NCBI GenBank assembly: GCA_029976805.1
Contig: JAPOLY010000014.1
Location: 1 to 43,492, forward strand
Reading direction: 5' to 3'
Length of the DNA stretch: 43,492 nt
Source: a bacterium
GTDB lineage: Bacteria > Planctomycetota > UBA8108 > UBA1146
Positions 1 to 7,447 of this stretch are shown here, one piece after another. Position numbers and translations under genes: made by a program. The notes under the pieces are model-generated. The model saw only the letters and a list, made by a program, of their open reading frames with translations. It had not been told where the DNA came from and made no database searches. How positions within the stretch are numbered: position 1 is the stretch's first letter; every line of letters starts with the position of its first letter.

Positions 1-2
1 AG

Positions 3-695
3 GATGACTCCAGACTTGTCGTCCCCGGTTACACCATCCTGATTCTTTTCGTGACCCTGGCTATTCTGATCCCTCTGGTCAGTTACCGCATGGCACAGAG
101 CCTGGTCACTCCATCGGTGACCGAACTCATGGAACCCGGCTGGGACCTGAATAACCGGTCGTGGCGTTCGGGAATCTGGAAGTATGGGGTAAAGCTAACT
201 CCCCCAATTCCTGAAGGGGAGGCTGACGGCCCCCGACCGGGTGTTCTCAACGTGACCTTCTCCAAAATGAAAAGTGTCAGTTCGGGATCGGAAGAGCCAG
301 ATCTGCCTATTTCCTCCTACACCATGGCTGTCGACTTCGATGCAGATCGTTTCCGGGAAGTCATCTTTCTCGATTCCAATGGAGACGGCTGTCACACCCT
401 GATCGTTTGGGGCGACAAATCCACGCCTACTGAAAAACACAGTGTGATCGGTTTTGAACCGGTACAAATCCCGGAGAGAGAACTGGATTGGGAAGTGAGA
501 ACCTTTGACCTTTCCAGAATCCCGGGGCACCTGGCTGCCGGGTATGCCGGCGGGGATACGGTCGAGCGTCAAAGTGAATTGCTGATCCGCCGATTCCCCG
601 TCAAGGCTGAGGGGGCACCGGAGGGAACCGAAATGTCGATGATCTGGGATTTCCGCAGGGGTTACTGGCGCAAGGATCCGCGTTCCAATCAGTAA
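3..695 (+). CDS. Membrane-anchored protein of unknown function, 5'-truncated by the window edge
   Basis: The frame is open from the first bases of the window, and codons 3-50 encode a hydrophobic stretch that continues past the GTG at 51. The true start is therefore probably upstream. What is visible is one N-terminal membrane segment (LILFVTLAILIPLVSY) followed by about 195 soluble residues, predicted to lie outside the cytoplasm. The soluble part is rich in Trp, Asp and Pro, has a DSNGDG stretch that might bind calcium, and no catalytic motif I recognise. It stops 147 bp before hemB on the same strand. The combination of one anchor and an extracytoplasmic domain recalls polysaccharide-export or exosortase accessory proteins, but I have no motif that supports this, so the function is left open. 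Confidence 0.6.
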   Translation, partial: DDSRLVVPGYTILILFVTLAILIPLVSYRMAQSLVTPSVTELMEPGWDLNNRSWRSGIWKYGVKLTPPIPEGEADGPRPGVLNVTFSKMKSVSSGSEEPDLPISSYTMAVDFDADRFREVIFLDSNGDGCHTLIVWGDKSTPTEKHSVIGFEPVQIPERELDWEVRTFDLSRIPGHLAAGYAGGDTVERQSELLIRRFPVKAEGAPEGTEMSMIWDFRRGYWRKDPRSNQ

Positions 696-842
696 TCAGT
701 CATTCCTGTCGGAACGGTGCTGCATACCGTGTATCGACACCTTGCCAAGGGTGGCCTATTCCTCTCGAAAATGATTCAATCTGATGAGAGGGCAGAGTTT
801 GATTCCTGTCCATTCAGCCGCTGAAAGACACTGAGGATTTTC

Positions 843-1826
843 ATGATCGATCCGATGCCCAGCCGTCCCAGAAGAAATCGTTCTTCCGCTGCCATGCGCG
901 ACCTGATGCGAGAAATTCAGGTCAATAAAACCGATTTGATCTATCCGGTTTTCGTCAGGGAAGGAGCTGGAACCTCTGAGGAAATCGGGACCATGCCAGG
1001 TATCCACCGGCATTCTCTCGATCACCTGGTTCGGCATCTGGATGAGGTTGTAGAGTTGGGAGTTCGGGCTGTGGCCCTGTTTCCTGTTCTCGGGGATGAC
1101 CGCAAGGATCGCACTGCCAGTGAATCTGTTCGTGAAGAAGGTTTGATGCAAACCAGCATTCGTGAACTGAAAAGTCGCTTCCCGGACCTCTTGCTGATTA
1201 CTGACGTCGCCATGGATCCCTACTCCAGCGATGGTCACGATGGACTCGTCAGTGATGACGGCCAAATCCTGAATGATGAGACCTTGCCGATTCTCGCAGA
1301 CATGGCGGTCAGCCAAGCCAGAGCGGGAGCGGATATCGTCGCACCATCGGACATGATGGATGGCAGAGTCGCTGTCATTCGCGACGCCCTCGATGATGAG
1401 GGATTCACGAATGTTTCCATCTGCTCTTATTCTGCAAAGTACGCTTCGGCCTTCTACGGACCCTTCAGGGACGCCCTCGACTCTGCACCCCGAAGTGGAG
1501 ACAAGAAGACCTACCAGATGGATCCTGCAAATCTGAACGAAGCACTGCGTGAGGTCGAGCTGGATATTGCTGAGGGTGCAGACATCGTCATGGTCAAGCC
1601 CGCAGGGGCTTATCTGGATGTCATCTCGGAAATCGCCGGAATCTCCCCCCTGCCCATCGCCGCTTATCAGGTCAGTGGAGAGTTTGCGATGATCCGCTAC
1701 GCCAGTCAGGCCGGTGCCATCGACGAAGAAGCAGCGATGCTCGAGTCTCTCGTAGCCATCAAACGAGCGGGTGCGGACATGATCTTCACCTACTTCGCTC
1801 CCGAAGCAGCCAAACTGTTATCATAA
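843..1826 (+). CDS. hemB: Delta-aminolevulinic acid dehydratase (porphobilinogen synthase)
   Basis: Condenses two 5-aminolevulinate molecules to porphobilinogen, the second committed step of tetrapyrrole (heme, cobalamin) synthesis in the cytoplasm. At 327 aa it has the usual family length. The two Schiff-base lysines are present: K199 in YSAKYASAFYGPF and K252 in MVKPAGAYLD. The metal loop reads DVAMDPYSSDGHDG, so the three zinc cysteines of the E. coli-type enzyme are replaced by A123, D125 and D133. This is the Mg/K-dependent, zinc-free class found in plants, cyanobacteria and pseudomonads. The ATG at 843 follows an AGGA five to six bases upstream. The gene stands alone, but the heme it helps to make is relevant to the multiheme cytochromes and the SOUL protein in this window. 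Confidence 0.97.
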   Translation: MIDPMPSRPRRNRSSAAMRDLMREIQVNKTDLIYPVFVREGAGTSEEIGTMPGIHRHSLDHLVRHLDEVVELGVRAVALFPVLGDDRKDRTASESVREEGLMQTSIRELKSRFPDLLLITDVAMDPYSSDGHDGLVSDDGQILNDETLPILADMAVSQARAGADIVAPSDMMDGRVAVIRDALDDEGFTNVSICSYSAKYASAFYGPFRDALDSAPRSGDKKTYQMDPANLNEALREVELDIAEGADIVMVKPAGAYLDVISEIAGISPLPIAAYQVSGEFAMIRYASQAGAIDEEAAMLESLVAIKRAGADMIFTYFAPEAAKLLS

Positions 1827-1850
1827 AAAATGAGCCCTCGCCGCAGGGCT
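1825..1850 (-). terminator. Intrinsic terminator downstream of the photolyase gene
   Basis: A perfect 6-bp stem (AGCCCT at 1833-1838 with AGGGCT at 1845-1850, loop CGCCGC) is followed, on the minus strand, by CA and six T's (complement of A1825-A1830). The T-run is on the minus-strand side only, so it terminates the photolyase transcript coming from 2058. That leaves about 210 nt of 3' untranslated RNA. It starts right at the hemB stop codon, so the convergent hemB transcript has no obvious T-run of its own here. Confidence 0.7.
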
Positions 1851-2057
1851 TCACGGCAAAGGCTCGAGAGATGGGGTCGTGTTTGCAGATTCGATGAAGA
1901 TCATCTGAACTGCCTTAATCATGGACCCAATGCCCACTTCTCGCCCCAAATCTCCAACCAAGTCAGGAATTAGGTGACCTGAATAAGTCACGCCGTGGTG
2001 TAAAATTATGACGACTTGAAGGACCGCTGAGTTCACACAGACAACATGCGTAAAGGG

Positions 2058-3494
2058 TTACATGCTCAGCGAGGGATCAACGCCCCATTGCGCCAGATAG
2101 GGTTTGAGGCGAAGTTTTCTGGCCGTGTTGTCCGAAGACATGTATCGAATTTTGCCAAAGATGGGTCTCTCTGGTCCCCAGGCCCGGTCGTATCGGCCTA
2201 CACACCACATGATACCGCTGTAGGAATTCGGATCGCGTCCATCCAGAGCCCAGCGATTGTTGAGGTGGACCATCGTTTCCACTGCTTCACGGGGATGGGA
2301 ACTCCACTCGAGGATCTTTTTTCCCCAGAGCATGCGCAGATAGTTGTGGATCAATCCCTCACCCTTGAGCTGTCTTTGGGCTGCATTCCAGATTTCATCG
2401 TGGGTTTCCGCAGCTTCCATCTCCTCAAGGGTATAGGACACCGGTCGAGTGTCCTCGGCATGTTCTTCCAGCGTTTTTCTTGACCACTCTGGCAATGATT
2501 CCCAAGTGTCCACGTCTTCATGATAGTGGCAAAAATTGAGTCCCAGTTCTCGCCACGTCAGCAGTTGGTCGATAAAGGCATCGCCGTTCTCGCCGGCATC
2601 CGCCCTGCAAGCCTGCTCCCAGATTTCCTGGGTCGAAATGTGGCCGAAATGGATGTATGGACTCAACACACTGGTTGCCACTTTGTCCGGCTGATTGCGG
2701 TCTTCCCCGTATCTGTCGATCACATGATGAATGAAGTGCTTTAGGCGGCGACTCGCCTCAGCACTGCCACCTGGATGAACCGACACCGGAGCAACTTCCT
2801 GATCGATCGGCAAGGAAGAGATCAAACTTGAAGGGTTGGCGAGCTGCTCCTCAGAGAGAGGCACCCACTGTGCGAGAATCTGCTCATCGAAAACATTCTT
2901 GCCCTGTAAACCTTTCAGAGGCTTGGGACTCGACAAAGCCATCAGGTGGGGATCAATGTTCTTCTTGTGCCAGTTCCTGAAATGAAATGCTCGTGAGAAA
3001 ACTTTGGGGACAGCCCTGACCGGAAGCAAACCCGCTCCATCGACTGCTTCAACATGAACAGCAGATTTCTTTCCCAGTCCTGCAACGATTTTGGGAGTAA
3101 TAAAACAGGGCCATTCATCAGTCACAATGAGAGCGGCTTCCTGAGAAGCGGCCTCCACAAACCCTTTGGAATCGGCAGGCGATTTTTCCACGAATGGTAT
3201 GTATTGGATTCCCGCTTTTGCAAATGCAGCGGCGTTGTTCTCCATACCCTCGATAATGAACTGGTGGAATCGTGCGCTGGCCCATCGATGATTCAGCCCC
3301 AAAGCCTCCACAACCACCAATGGAATGTCGAGTGACTGGGCCCATGAAGCAGCCCGATCAAGGGCGTGATTGAATCGGGTCCTGCGTGCGGTTGTCATCC
3401 AATAAAGGACGTATTTGCCGTCATAGTTCACAGGACGGTCGTTGACGGGTTGAACTCTGCCCGTCTGGTCTACGGGATCCGCAGGAAGGTTCAA
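2058..3494 (-). CDS. phr: Class II deoxyribodipyrimidine photolyase (CPD photolyase)
   Basis: Light-driven, FAD-dependent repair of cyclobutane pyrimidine dimers. The 478-aa protein has an N-terminal antenna-type Rossmann domain (YVLYWMTTARRTRFNHAL) and a C-terminal helical FAD domain. The C-terminal part carries class II signatures: LRMLWGKKILEW, LNNRWALDGRDPNSYSGIMW and YDRAWGPERPIFGKIRYMS. Class I photolyases and cryptochromes lack this ending. The likely start is TTG at 3494, which overlaps the stop of the upstream CarH-like regulator as TTGA, with an AAAGGGCG-type ribosome site about 9 nt upstream. That indicates translational coupling, so repair enzyme and regulator are made from one message. 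The intrinsic terminator at 1825-1850 closes the unit. Confidence 0.95.
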   Translation of the reverse strand: MNLPADPVDQTGRVQPVNDRPVNYDGKYVLYWMTTARRTRFNHALDRAASWAQSLDIPLVVVEALGLNHRWASARFHQFIIEGMENNAAAFAKAGIQYIPFVEKSPADSKGFVEAASQEAALIVTDEWPCFITPKIVAGLGKKSAVHVEAVDGAGLLPVRAVPKVFSRAFHFRNWHKKNIDPHLMALSSPKPLKGLQGKNVFDEQILAQWVPLSEEQLANPSSLISSLPIDQEVAPVSVHPGGSAEASRRLKHFIHHVIDRYGEDRNQPDKVATSVLSPYIHFGHISTQEIWEQACRADAGENGDAFIDQLLTWRELGLNFCHYHEDVDTWESLPEWSRKTLEEHAEDTRPVSYTLEEMEAAETHDEIWNAAQRQLKGEGLIHNYLRMLWGKKILEWSSHPREAVETMVHLNNRWALDGRDPNSYSGIMWCVGRYDRAWGPERPIFGKIRYMSSDNTARKLRLKPYLAQWGVDPSLSM

Positions 3495-4390
3495 GAGAAC
3501 TCGCCCTTTGATTCACTGGACTGCGGAATGTTCGCGACCAATCCTCTGGAAATCGAAACCAGTTCGTGAATGTTTTTTCCGATCAAAACGTAAGGATCAC
3601 GATCGAGACGCAACTTGTGAATCTGGGAGCCACCCATTACGAGGAAGGTGTTATGTTCTCTCAACTCTCTGGCGAGCTCCTTGATTTCTGTTCGAAGGAT
3701 ATGGGCTTTTCTCAGATGGCTGACACTCAACCATGCGATCACCGGCTTGACCTTTTTGGCCTCATCCAAAAGCGCATCGATCGGCAGATTGGGTCCCAGA
3801 TTGACTGCAGAAAACCCTTCAGCCCTCAACGCAGTGGAAACCATCGCTGTGGGTAAGGTGTAGGGATCTCCCGGAACAGCCGCTCCGATAGCAGTTCCTT
3901 TGGTAAAGACTCTCGGCAAGCGGAACCGAAGGTCCGCCAATACTTGCAGGCAAATATCATGAGCACGGTGCTCGATGGTGATGCCGGAAACATCGTCATG
4001 CCAGAGCAGCCCGATTCTTGCCATCGCCGGCTGAATGTCTTCGTCGAAAATTTCGTAAAGAGGACGCCCGTCGAGGTACTGGTTAAGAACCAGGGATCGA
4101 ACGCGGGTCTCATCACCGGAGTGGAGTGCGTAGTACAGGCGGTCCGCTGAACTCAGTTCATCTTCCTGAACTTCAAGGTCTTCCGAACCCAGCCCCAGCA
4201 AATCCGGCTTGACCACGGTCACACCGGATTCACGGATGAAGCGCAGAGCCTCTTCCATGCCGATTCTGCGGTGTCCGCCCGCAGTTTTTTCGACATTCAG
4301 AAGGCCCTTGTCCGCCCAACGCTTCAAGCTGGACTGACTGACACCTATCGCATCGCCGAGTGTTCGGGGAGTGAAGAATTCTTTATCCAT
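3491..4390 (-). CDS. CarH/LitR-like transcription regulator: MerR-type DNA-binding domain plus B12-binding photosensor domain
   Basis: This is a 299-aa protein when started at ATG 4390; the frame stays open upstream but that extension is not MerR-like. Residues 4-45 are a MerR winged helix (TPRTLGDAIGVSQSSLKRW...GGHRRI). Residues 80-160 are the four-helix bundle that caps cobalamin, with the W-x9-EH signature: W130, H131, E140, H141, matching W131/H132/E141/H142 of Thermus CarH. Residues 165-290 are the B12 Rossmann fold, with LSVS and MGGS motifs. The usual D-x-H-x-x-G loop reads GDPYTLP: the lower-ligand His is Tyr177 and the Gly is Pro. CarH-type proteins are tetrameric repressors that fall apart when light breaks the adenosyl-Co bond. 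Here the gene is coupled to photolyase and divergent from a SOUL gene, which fits light control. Whether it still binds adenosylcobalamin is open. Confidence 0.88.
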   Translation of the reverse strand: MDKEFFTPRTLGDAIGVSQSSLKRWADKGLLNVEKTAGGHRRIGMEEALRFIRESGVTVVKPDLLGLGSEDLEVQEDELSSADRLYYALHSGDETRVRSLVLNQYLDGRPLYEIFDEDIQPAMARIGLLWHDDVSGITIEHRAHDICLQVLADLRFRLPRVFTKGTAIGAAVPGDPYTLPTAMVSTALRAEGFSAVNLGPNLPIDALLDEAKKVKPVIAWLSVSHLRKAHILRTEIKELARELREHNTFLVMGGSQIHKLRLDRDPYVLIGKNIHELVSISRGLVANIPQSSESKGEFS

Positions 4391-4479
4391 AATGTGATCG
4401 TATTGACCTTTTCGAGGGTGTCGAGTGCAGAAGGGCACAAAAGCCCAAAAGCATGCCCATTTAGCGAAAATTGACCAGC

Positions 4480-4499
4480 ATTTGAAATCCAACTCAAAT
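4480..4499. promoter_or_regulatory. Inverted repeat in the carH-like/SOUL divergent promoter region, candidate operator
   Basis: Perfect dyad ATTTGA-N8-TCAAAT, lying between the regulator gene and the predicted overlapping promoters at 4507-4535. TTGACC-type hexamers also recur at 4403, 4471 and 4507, with GGTCA at 4566. A site here could control both directions. That the CarH-like protein binds it is inference. Confidence 0.4.
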
Positions 4500-4506
4500 C
4501 TGGACC

Positions 4507-4535
4507 TTGACGATCATATCACATCCTGATTAAAT
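4507..4535 (+). promoter_or_regulatory. Predicted sigma-70-type promoter for the SOUL gene
   Basis: TTGACG at 4507-4512 (5/6 to the -35 consensus), a 17-bp spacer and TTAAAT at 4530-4535 (4/6 to the -10 consensus) place transcription start near 4542, about 67 nt before the SOUL ATG. It overlaps the extended -10 that points the other way. Confidence 0.4.
4513..4521 (-). promoter_or_regulatory. Predicted extended -10 element for the carH-like/photolyase operon
   Basis: On the minus strand this reads TGA-TATGAT, an extended -10 (TGnTATGAT) without a clear -35, giving a start near 4506 and a leader of about 115 nt before the regulator ATG. It sits inside the spacer of the plus-strand promoter, so the two promoters cannot easily be occupied at once. 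Confidence 0.35.
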
Positions 4536-4608
4536 TTGGACGTCTTGCACGATTTTTATCGGGTAGGTCATTTTTCAGAATGAACTGACTCAACTCCAAT
4601 GGAGCCCC

Positions 4609-5424
4609 ATGACTCACTTATCCCTCTGTTTAGCCTTCTTCCTCGTAACAGCGCCCGAATTGGCCAATTCCGCTCGCCAAAGCCCGGATCAGGCGGTGGA
4701 CACGGCAGCTCTGCCCCAGGGAGTAGAAAAAGCCCTGCCCTCTGCCGGAGCCAGTGTTCATCTTTCCGGTGAAGGCAAGGAAAAGCCTCGTCAGGACAAG
4801 GTGGGAACATGGAGATGCGACACCGCCCGGATCGGTACACCTTTGCCTGAGGGCTACCCTGCGCCCACAGCACCCGGTTGCGTCGAACTCAAAACCTACC
4901 CCGTGGTTCGAAGGGCCAAGGTGGAAGGGAAAATTGCTCCCGACCTCGCCAGCAACTTCGGCTTCTGGAAACTGTTCACCCACATCAAGTCCCGCGATAT
5001 CGCCATGACCTCCCCTGTAGAGATGGAGTACAACATCGATGTTGGCGCTCCCTCGCCAAAAGTTGCCGGTTGGGCGATGTCATTCCTCTACAGAACTCCT
5101 GAACTCGGTCCTACCGGAATCGCCGGTGCTGTCGTGGTCGAAGACGAAGCCCAGATGAGTTTTATCTCCGTCGGATTTCAGGGAGGCTACGGGGTGAGTC
5201 AGTTGACGCAAAGAATCGATCAACTGAAGGAAGAGCTCGCCAAGCATCCCCATCTTGAGTTGGCAGGAAAACCCAGAGCCCTGTTCTACAACGGCCCTGA
5301 AGTCAGAAGCCCTCTCCGCTGGGGTGAAGCGCAACTTCCGGTTCGAATCCGCAATAACGCCGACTCTGCGAAGGGCTCTTCTGGCGCCAAGCCTGATTCC
5401 GTATCACCTTCGGCCCAAAATTGA
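4609..5424 (+). CDS. SOUL-family heme-binding protein, probably exported
   Basis: 271 aa with an N-terminal hydrophobic signal (MTHLSLCLAFFLVTAPELANS) and a SOUL domain over about residues 95-245. Family landmarks visible are VELKTYPVVRRAKVEG, FWKLFTHIKSRDIAMTSPVEM, and the final ALFYNGPEVRSPLRWGEAQLPV. SOUL proteins bind heme or other tetrapyrroles; the exact biochemical role of the bacterial members is not settled. GGAG lies 4 nt before the ATG. The gene is divergent from a CarH-like regulator and photolyase, and SOUL proteins are recurrent members of light- and B12-regulated LitR/CarH neighbourhoods, which supports a photo-oxidative-stress role. It is followed after 15 bp by a membrane-protein gene, probably in the same transcript. 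The tail beyond residue 250 is low-complexity Ser/Ala/Pro. Confidence 0.88.
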   Translation: MTHLSLCLAFFLVTAPELANSARQSPDQAVDTAALPQGVEKALPSAGASVHLSGEGKEKPRQDKVGTWRCDTARIGTPLPEGYPAPTAPGCVELKTYPVVRRAKVEGKIAPDLASNFGFWKLFTHIKSRDIAMTSPVEMEYNIDVGAPSPKVAGWAMSFLYRTPELGPTGIAGAVVVEDEAQMSFISVGFQGGYGVSQLTQRIDQLKEELAKHPHLELAGKPRALFYNGPEVRSPLRWGEAQLPVRIRNNADSAKGSSGAKPDSVSPSAQN

Positions 5425-5439
5425 ATCAATGACGAGCCC

Positions 5440-5925
5440 ATGGACCTCTTGATTCTGAGTCAATGGCTGACAACAGGCTTCATGACCGGATTGATCTGGT
5501 TTGTCCAGATCGTCCACTACCCCATCTATGTTCATGTTGGATCTGAAAAGATGCGGGAGTACCAGGAATTCCATGTTCGCCGAACGACGTTGGTTGTATT
5601 TCCCGCCATGGTTCTCGAGTTGCTGGGAGGCTCCCTGCTACTCGTATCGGAATGGCAAGGGGCAGCCCAACAACCCGCTCTCTTGGGCTTCATTTTGCTC
5701 GCCATCATTTGGCTTTCGACACTGGTTTTACAGATCCCCAATCATGGGAAAATTGGTCTGGCCAGATCTGTCACTGAAGAATCGAAAGCCTCTGAGCGAA
5801 TCGCCATTCAAGCTCTCGTCAAAACCAACTGGGTTCGTACTCTCGCCTGGAGTGGTCGACTGGCCTTGCTGGCCATCTATTTCCCCCCGGCTTTCGCGAC
5901 AGGAACAACGGGACTTCAGGGCTGA
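5440..5925 (+). CDS. Conserved four-helix integral membrane protein of unknown function
   Basis: 161 aa with four predicted membrane helices (about residues 5-27, 50-70, 77-99 and 134-155). Distinct motifs are TGLIWFVQIVHYPIY, FHVRRTTLVVFPAMVLELLGG and IPNHGKI. I recognise the overall WxxQIVHYP...H...PAM pattern as a conserved membrane family without known activity. The conserved His and Glu in or near membranes could bind a cofactor, but that is speculation. It follows the SOUL gene by 15 bp with no terminator between, so co-expression from the light-related promoter is likely. Its 3' end overlaps the convergent modC gene by 10 bp. A fatty-acid or carotenoid link, as in other LitR regulons, is possible but not shown. 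Confidence 0.72.
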   Translation: MDLLILSQWLTTGFMTGLIWFVQIVHYPIYVHVGSEKMREYQEFHVRRTTLVVFPAMVLELLGGSLLLVSEWQGAAQQPALLGFILLAIIWLSTLVLQIPNHGKIGLARSVTEESKASERIAIQALVKTNWVRTLAWSGRLALLAIYFPPAFATGTTGLQG

Positions 5926-6638
5926 GCGAAAAACTCGTTAAGAAACTCATCGGCCTCGGCCCCCGGAAAATCATCTACCGATCCGGCTTTCTCCACTTTT
6001 CCCTCTTTGAGATAGGCGATGTCTGCAGCCAGGTCTCGAACATCACGAAAATCGTGGGTCACCAGAATTGAAGGAATCCCCAGATCTGAAAGTTGCTCCG
6101 ACAAAACCTTGCGCACTTCCCTGCGCGCAAGAATGTCCAGAGCACTGGCCGGCTCATCGAGAAGAACCAGCTGCGGCTTCTGAATCATGACCCGTGCCAA
6201 GGCCACTTTCTGACACTCCCCTGCTGACAGTTCCTCCGGCCGACGATGAAGCAAAGGTTTGATCTTCAAATTTTCAATGGTTGTCGAGTGCTCCCCATCG
6301 ATCAGTTCAGCCAATGTGAGAGTGTTGCTTCTGTCAGCGAAGAGAATGTTTTCGGCGACATTCATATGCGGAAACAATCCCAGCCCCTGAGGTAAGTAAG
6401 CCAGGTTTCTGTCCTCGACAGGGACATAACGGGATTTATTTGAATCATGCAGAATGTGATCACCGACACGCACAAATGCACGTTCGAGAGTCTCGAGTCC
6501 CAGCACACCCCGAAGAATCGTGGATTTCCCGGATCCGTTGGCACCGATCAATGCCAAAGGACGCAAACCACCGGACAGTTCCACCTGCAGATGGAAGTCA
6601 CCTTTTAGGCATTCAATTTGAACTTCCCAGCAGTTCAT
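5916..6638 (-). CDS. modC: Molybdate ABC transporter, ATP-binding subunit
   Basis: Cytoplasmic ATPase of the molybdate (possibly tungstate) importer. 240 aa with Walker A GANGSGKST, Q-loop YLPQGLGLFP, signature LSAGECQKVALARV (Gly replaced by Ala at the third position), Walker B LVLLDEP and switch His in VTHDF. It lacks the C-terminal molybdate-binding (TOBE/MopI) domain of the approximately 350-aa E. coli ModC, so it is a short form. Its ATG overlaps the modB stop as ATGA and has GGGGG six bases upstream, so the two subunits are coupled. Substrate assignment rests on the adjacent modA and modB genes. Confidence 0.88.
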   Translation of the reverse strand: MNCWEVQIECLKGDFHLQVELSGGLRPLALIGANGSGKSTILRGVLGLETLERAFVRVGDHILHDSNKSRYVPVEDRNLAYLPQGLGLFPHMNVAENILFADRSNTLTLAELIDGEHSTTIENLKIKPLLHRRPEELSAGECQKVALARVMIQKPQLVLLDEPASALDILARREVRKVLSEQLSDLGIPSILVTHDFRDVRDLAADIAYLKEGKVEKAGSVDDFPGAEADEFLNEFFAQP

Positions 6639-7447
6639 CGATTGCCCCCTGCCGGATCCTTTTCAAAGCGGCGCATCAATGCCAATAACAACAGAGCCAA
6701 TGCCAACAACAGCAGAGACATGGCGATGGCCAAATGAACATCTCTTTCGAGAGTCGAGAATATTGCCAACGGCAGAGTCTGTGTCACCCCGGGCATGTTT
6801 CCCGCAAACAGAAGGGTTGCACCGAACTCACCCAGAGCACGGGCCCATGCCAACAAGGCACCTGCCAACAATCCACGACGGCACAGAGGAAGCACCACAC
6901 TGAAAAAGATCTGGACCGGCGAATGTCCCAGTGTTTTTGCAACGTCCTCCAGATCCCGATCGGCATTCCTGAATGCCACCGTCGCAGACCGGAGAAAAAA
7001 GGGAGCGGCGATCACGACCTGTGCCAGTACCACCGCCATGAATGAGAATGGAAGATTCAGTCCAACTGCAGCAAGCAACTCTCCCATGATTCCCGAACGA
7101 CCGAACGCCTGTAGCAGACCAATTCCCACCACTGCAGGAGGCAGAATGATGGGGAGATCCAGAATCAGTTCAATCCAGCGAGAGGTTCTTGAAGAGGATC
7201 GCGCCAACCACCAGGCCAAAGGAGTTCCTGATAACAGAATCAGAACCATCGCCATCGTCGAGGAGGTCACGCTCAGGAACGCTGCTTCCAAAAATGCTGG
7301 GTCAAGAAATGCGGCCCACACTTTAGAGAGGCCCGCTGAAAGAACCAGAGCAAATCCCGGGAGAAACAAAATCAGAAAAAGGGGAGCACCAAGGATCCAT
7401 CCGAGCCCGGAGGATGCGAGGTTCTTCTGACCTTCATCACTTTTCAC
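6635..7447 (-). CDS. modB: Molybdate ABC transporter, permease subunit
   Basis: Inner-membrane channel subunit of the ModABC importer, 270 aa. It has a binding-protein-dependent transport permease fold with about six helices and the coupling-helix EAA-type motif DVAKTLGHSPVQIFFSVVLPL. Other family features are DLPIILPPAVVGIGLL and LGEFGATLLFAGNMPG, both typical of ModB/CysT-like permeases. The start is placed at GTG 7447 because GGAGG lies 6 nt upstream and the overlap with modA is then only 11 bp. A longer frame from 7513 would overlap modA by 77 bp and adds only polar residues. Order modA-modB-modC with overlaps indicates one transcript. Confidence 0.88.
   Translation of the reverse strand: MKSDEGQKNLASSGLGWILGAPLFLILFLPGFALVLSAGLSKVWAAFLDPAFLEAAFLSVTSSTMAMVLILLSGTPLAWWLARSSSRTSRWIELILDLPIILPPAVVGIGLLQAFGRSGIMGELLAAVGLNLPFSFMAVVLAQVVIAAPFFLRSATVAFRNADRDLEDVAKTLGHSPVQIFFSVVLPLCRRGLLAGALLAWARALGEFGATLLFAGNMPGVTQTLPLAIFSTLERDVHLAIAMSLLLLALALLLLALMRRFEKDPAGGNR

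Noticed and set aside
1851-2036. Possible small gene in the hemB/photolyase gap
   Set aside because: Starts at GTG without a ribosome site and lies in the 3' untranslated part of the photolyase transcript; no recognisable protein.
4391-4492. N-terminal extension of the CarH-like protein from codon at 4492
   Set aside because: The extra 34 residues are Cys/Trp/Phe-rich and unlike MerR starts; the domain begins right after ATG 4390.
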